Shown here piece after piece: positions 62,638-64,000 of a DNA stretch of 64,000 nucleotides; position 1 is the stretch's first letter, and the number at the start of each line of letters is the position of its first letter. Where the stretch lies: positions 18,047,239 through 18,111,238 of the forward strand of contig CM067067.1 of assembly GCA_033980235.1 (NCBI GenBank), in the 5' to 3' direction. This stretch comes from Diadema setosum. Its lineage: Eukaryota; Echinodermata; Echinoidea; Diadematoida; Diadematidae. Below the pieces are notes generated by a model. The model was not told the origin of the DNA, did no database searches, and saw only the letters and a list, made by a program, of their open reading frames with translations. Position numbers and translations under genes: made by a program.

Positions 62638-64000
62638 GTTTCAGGCAAAAGTCGGGAATTTTGAAAATTCATTTTTTCACTGAATCACATTGCCCATTTC
62701 CTAAGCTTTGCATTGATATAAAACACTTGTATTCTTCGGCACCATAAGTGGGCATAGAGAGAGAAATAAAATGCACTTTTTAAGTGGTTAGCATGACAAA
62801 ATTGCGAGAAAACAGGCTTTGAAGATTCACCTCTTTCTCAAAGACAATGTCCGAGCGGCGATGCGAGGGGAGAATCACCCATCCGTACGATGGTGCCAAT
62901 CGATGTTAAGCCCCGCCTCTAGCAACCACATCACCTTCTGATTGGCTCACTGAGAGAGTCAAATTTCCCGGGCACCTTCCTCGGAGCTCAGCGTATGGAG
63001 CCGAAAAACAATGCGTTTCGCTCGGGTTTGTTTATCAGTATGTCTTTCAAGATGGCGAATACGATAATTGCACGTACGTATGGTGTACATGTACATGTGT
63101 ATGGTGCACGCATTACGCAATGGCATCCACACTCCATGACCGTGTGCATGTAACAGGAGTGGTGGCGAATCCACACATTTACAAATCGCGTTTTCATTGT
63201 GGTTAATATGTCTTTATCATTGGCGACCCTTTTGAAGGCAGAAAATTGCTAGTGCTGGCATGGGTCAGGTTTGTTTTGCTTTTACAAGACATGTATATGT
63301 TGCTTTGTTCGGTGGTGCTAATTAAATTAAAACAAACAAACAAACACGACTCGTTAGTTTGGTGCGATCTTGACGTGTAGTATTTGAATATAATTGGTCA
63401 CATGTGACCGCTCGCATTGAGTCAGTCTGCTGTCATAATTTTTACTACATGTACAAGTAGACAAATTTGAGAATATTTAGTTTTCTTTTCACACGATTAT
63501 GCCATGCTACATGATTTTTGTTTCACTTCCGTTGTCGAACATTGCGGTAGAATAGTTTGGATAAAAAGCCAAACGAAGAGCACGCACTACAGAGCGAGGG
63601 TATATAGACCACTATAGCAAGAATAATGGAGCATGTAATCGTGCACGCTTGGACAAAGCATTCCCCAAACGTTGCAACTGGTGTCTCCGAAAGCCGAATT
63701 ATGTAAATGTATGCGACGCACCAGCCAATCGCATGCGAGACCCTGCGCCGTAGCAACACTGGGGATATTGGCGCGGCATTAGAAAGAAGCTGGAAACTGA
63801 CGAGTGCGATCCAACATAGGGTGCTTAAAATTCCATTTTCGATAGGAAAAACGTAGTCTTATGCTATGAAATTTAGTGTAGATGTAGAAAACATATCAAA
63901 GATTCGATTTCTGCAAAAAGCCTAAATTGACAAAGATAATGGTCAAAATCTTTGTACCCCGCCTAGGAGGGAATTTGCTCTTGCGACTTTTGCCTGAAAC
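62638..64000. mobile_element. TIR element (GGTTTCAGGCAAAAGTCG), cut by the window end
   Basis: GGTTTCAGGCAAAAGTCG at 62638-62655 is mirrored by CGACTTTTGCCTGAAAC at 63984-64000, the last bases of the window. That implies an insertion of at least 1.36 kb in MCCC2 intron 10. The interior has GC-richer patches and short minus-strand frames but no recognisable transposase. The border may extend a few bases further on both sides. Confidence 0.6.

Overview
This is animal (metazoan) genomic DNA. It is AT-rich, intron-rich and packed with short DNA transposons and microsatellites. Two recognisable host genes encode mitochondrial or metabolic amino-acid degradation enzymes. Their intron and exon layout, with introns hundreds to thousands of bases long, rules out a prokaryote. 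The repeat content (pogo-like, TTAA-target and Helitron-like non-autonomous elements, an Academ-like transposon, long G and C homopolymers) suggests a marine invertebrate, possibly an echinoderm or another invertebrate deuterostome. That placement is an inference; no ribosomal or mitochondrial marker is present.

Layout. (1) About 630-5111, plus strand: the last four visible exons of a gene I do not recognise; all its junctions are phase 0, and it continues off the left edge. (2) 26378 down to 8952, minus strand: a complete fumarylacetoacetase gene (FAH, last step of tyrosine degradation), 13 coding exons, 418 aa, all splice phases consistent. Its introns hold most of the small transposons. 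(3) 26612-43750: a roughly 17 kb palindromic composite that starts about 230 bp upstream of the FAH start codon. Its inverted arms are about 1.8 kb or more and end in a cluster of a 13-bp subterminal motif. The loop is about 5 kb of non-coding DNA. The right arm is split by an 8,108-bp transposon at 34496-42603. This insert has ~290-bp terminal inverted repeats, a 3-bp target duplication and a large coding region carrying zinc-finger-like motifs, an XPG/FEN1-like nuclease signature and a CXC cysteine cluster, matching the Academ superfamily. The uninterrupted left arm serves as the empty-site control. (4) 47613 to beyond the right edge, plus strand: the first ten coding exons (408 aa plus one base) of the methylcrotonoyl-CoA carboxylase beta subunit (MCCC2, leucine degradation). 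One intron is GC-AG.

The two enzymes act in separate amino-acid catabolic routes and are transcribed divergently, away from the palindromic composite. Nothing suggests an operon-like relationship. The most unusual content is the nested mobile structure: the Academ-like element inside a foldback composite, a transposon that carries a broken SWIM zinc-finger exon in FAH intron 2, two foldback arrays built from degenerate short words, and a 148-bp insertion with a 15-bp target duplication.
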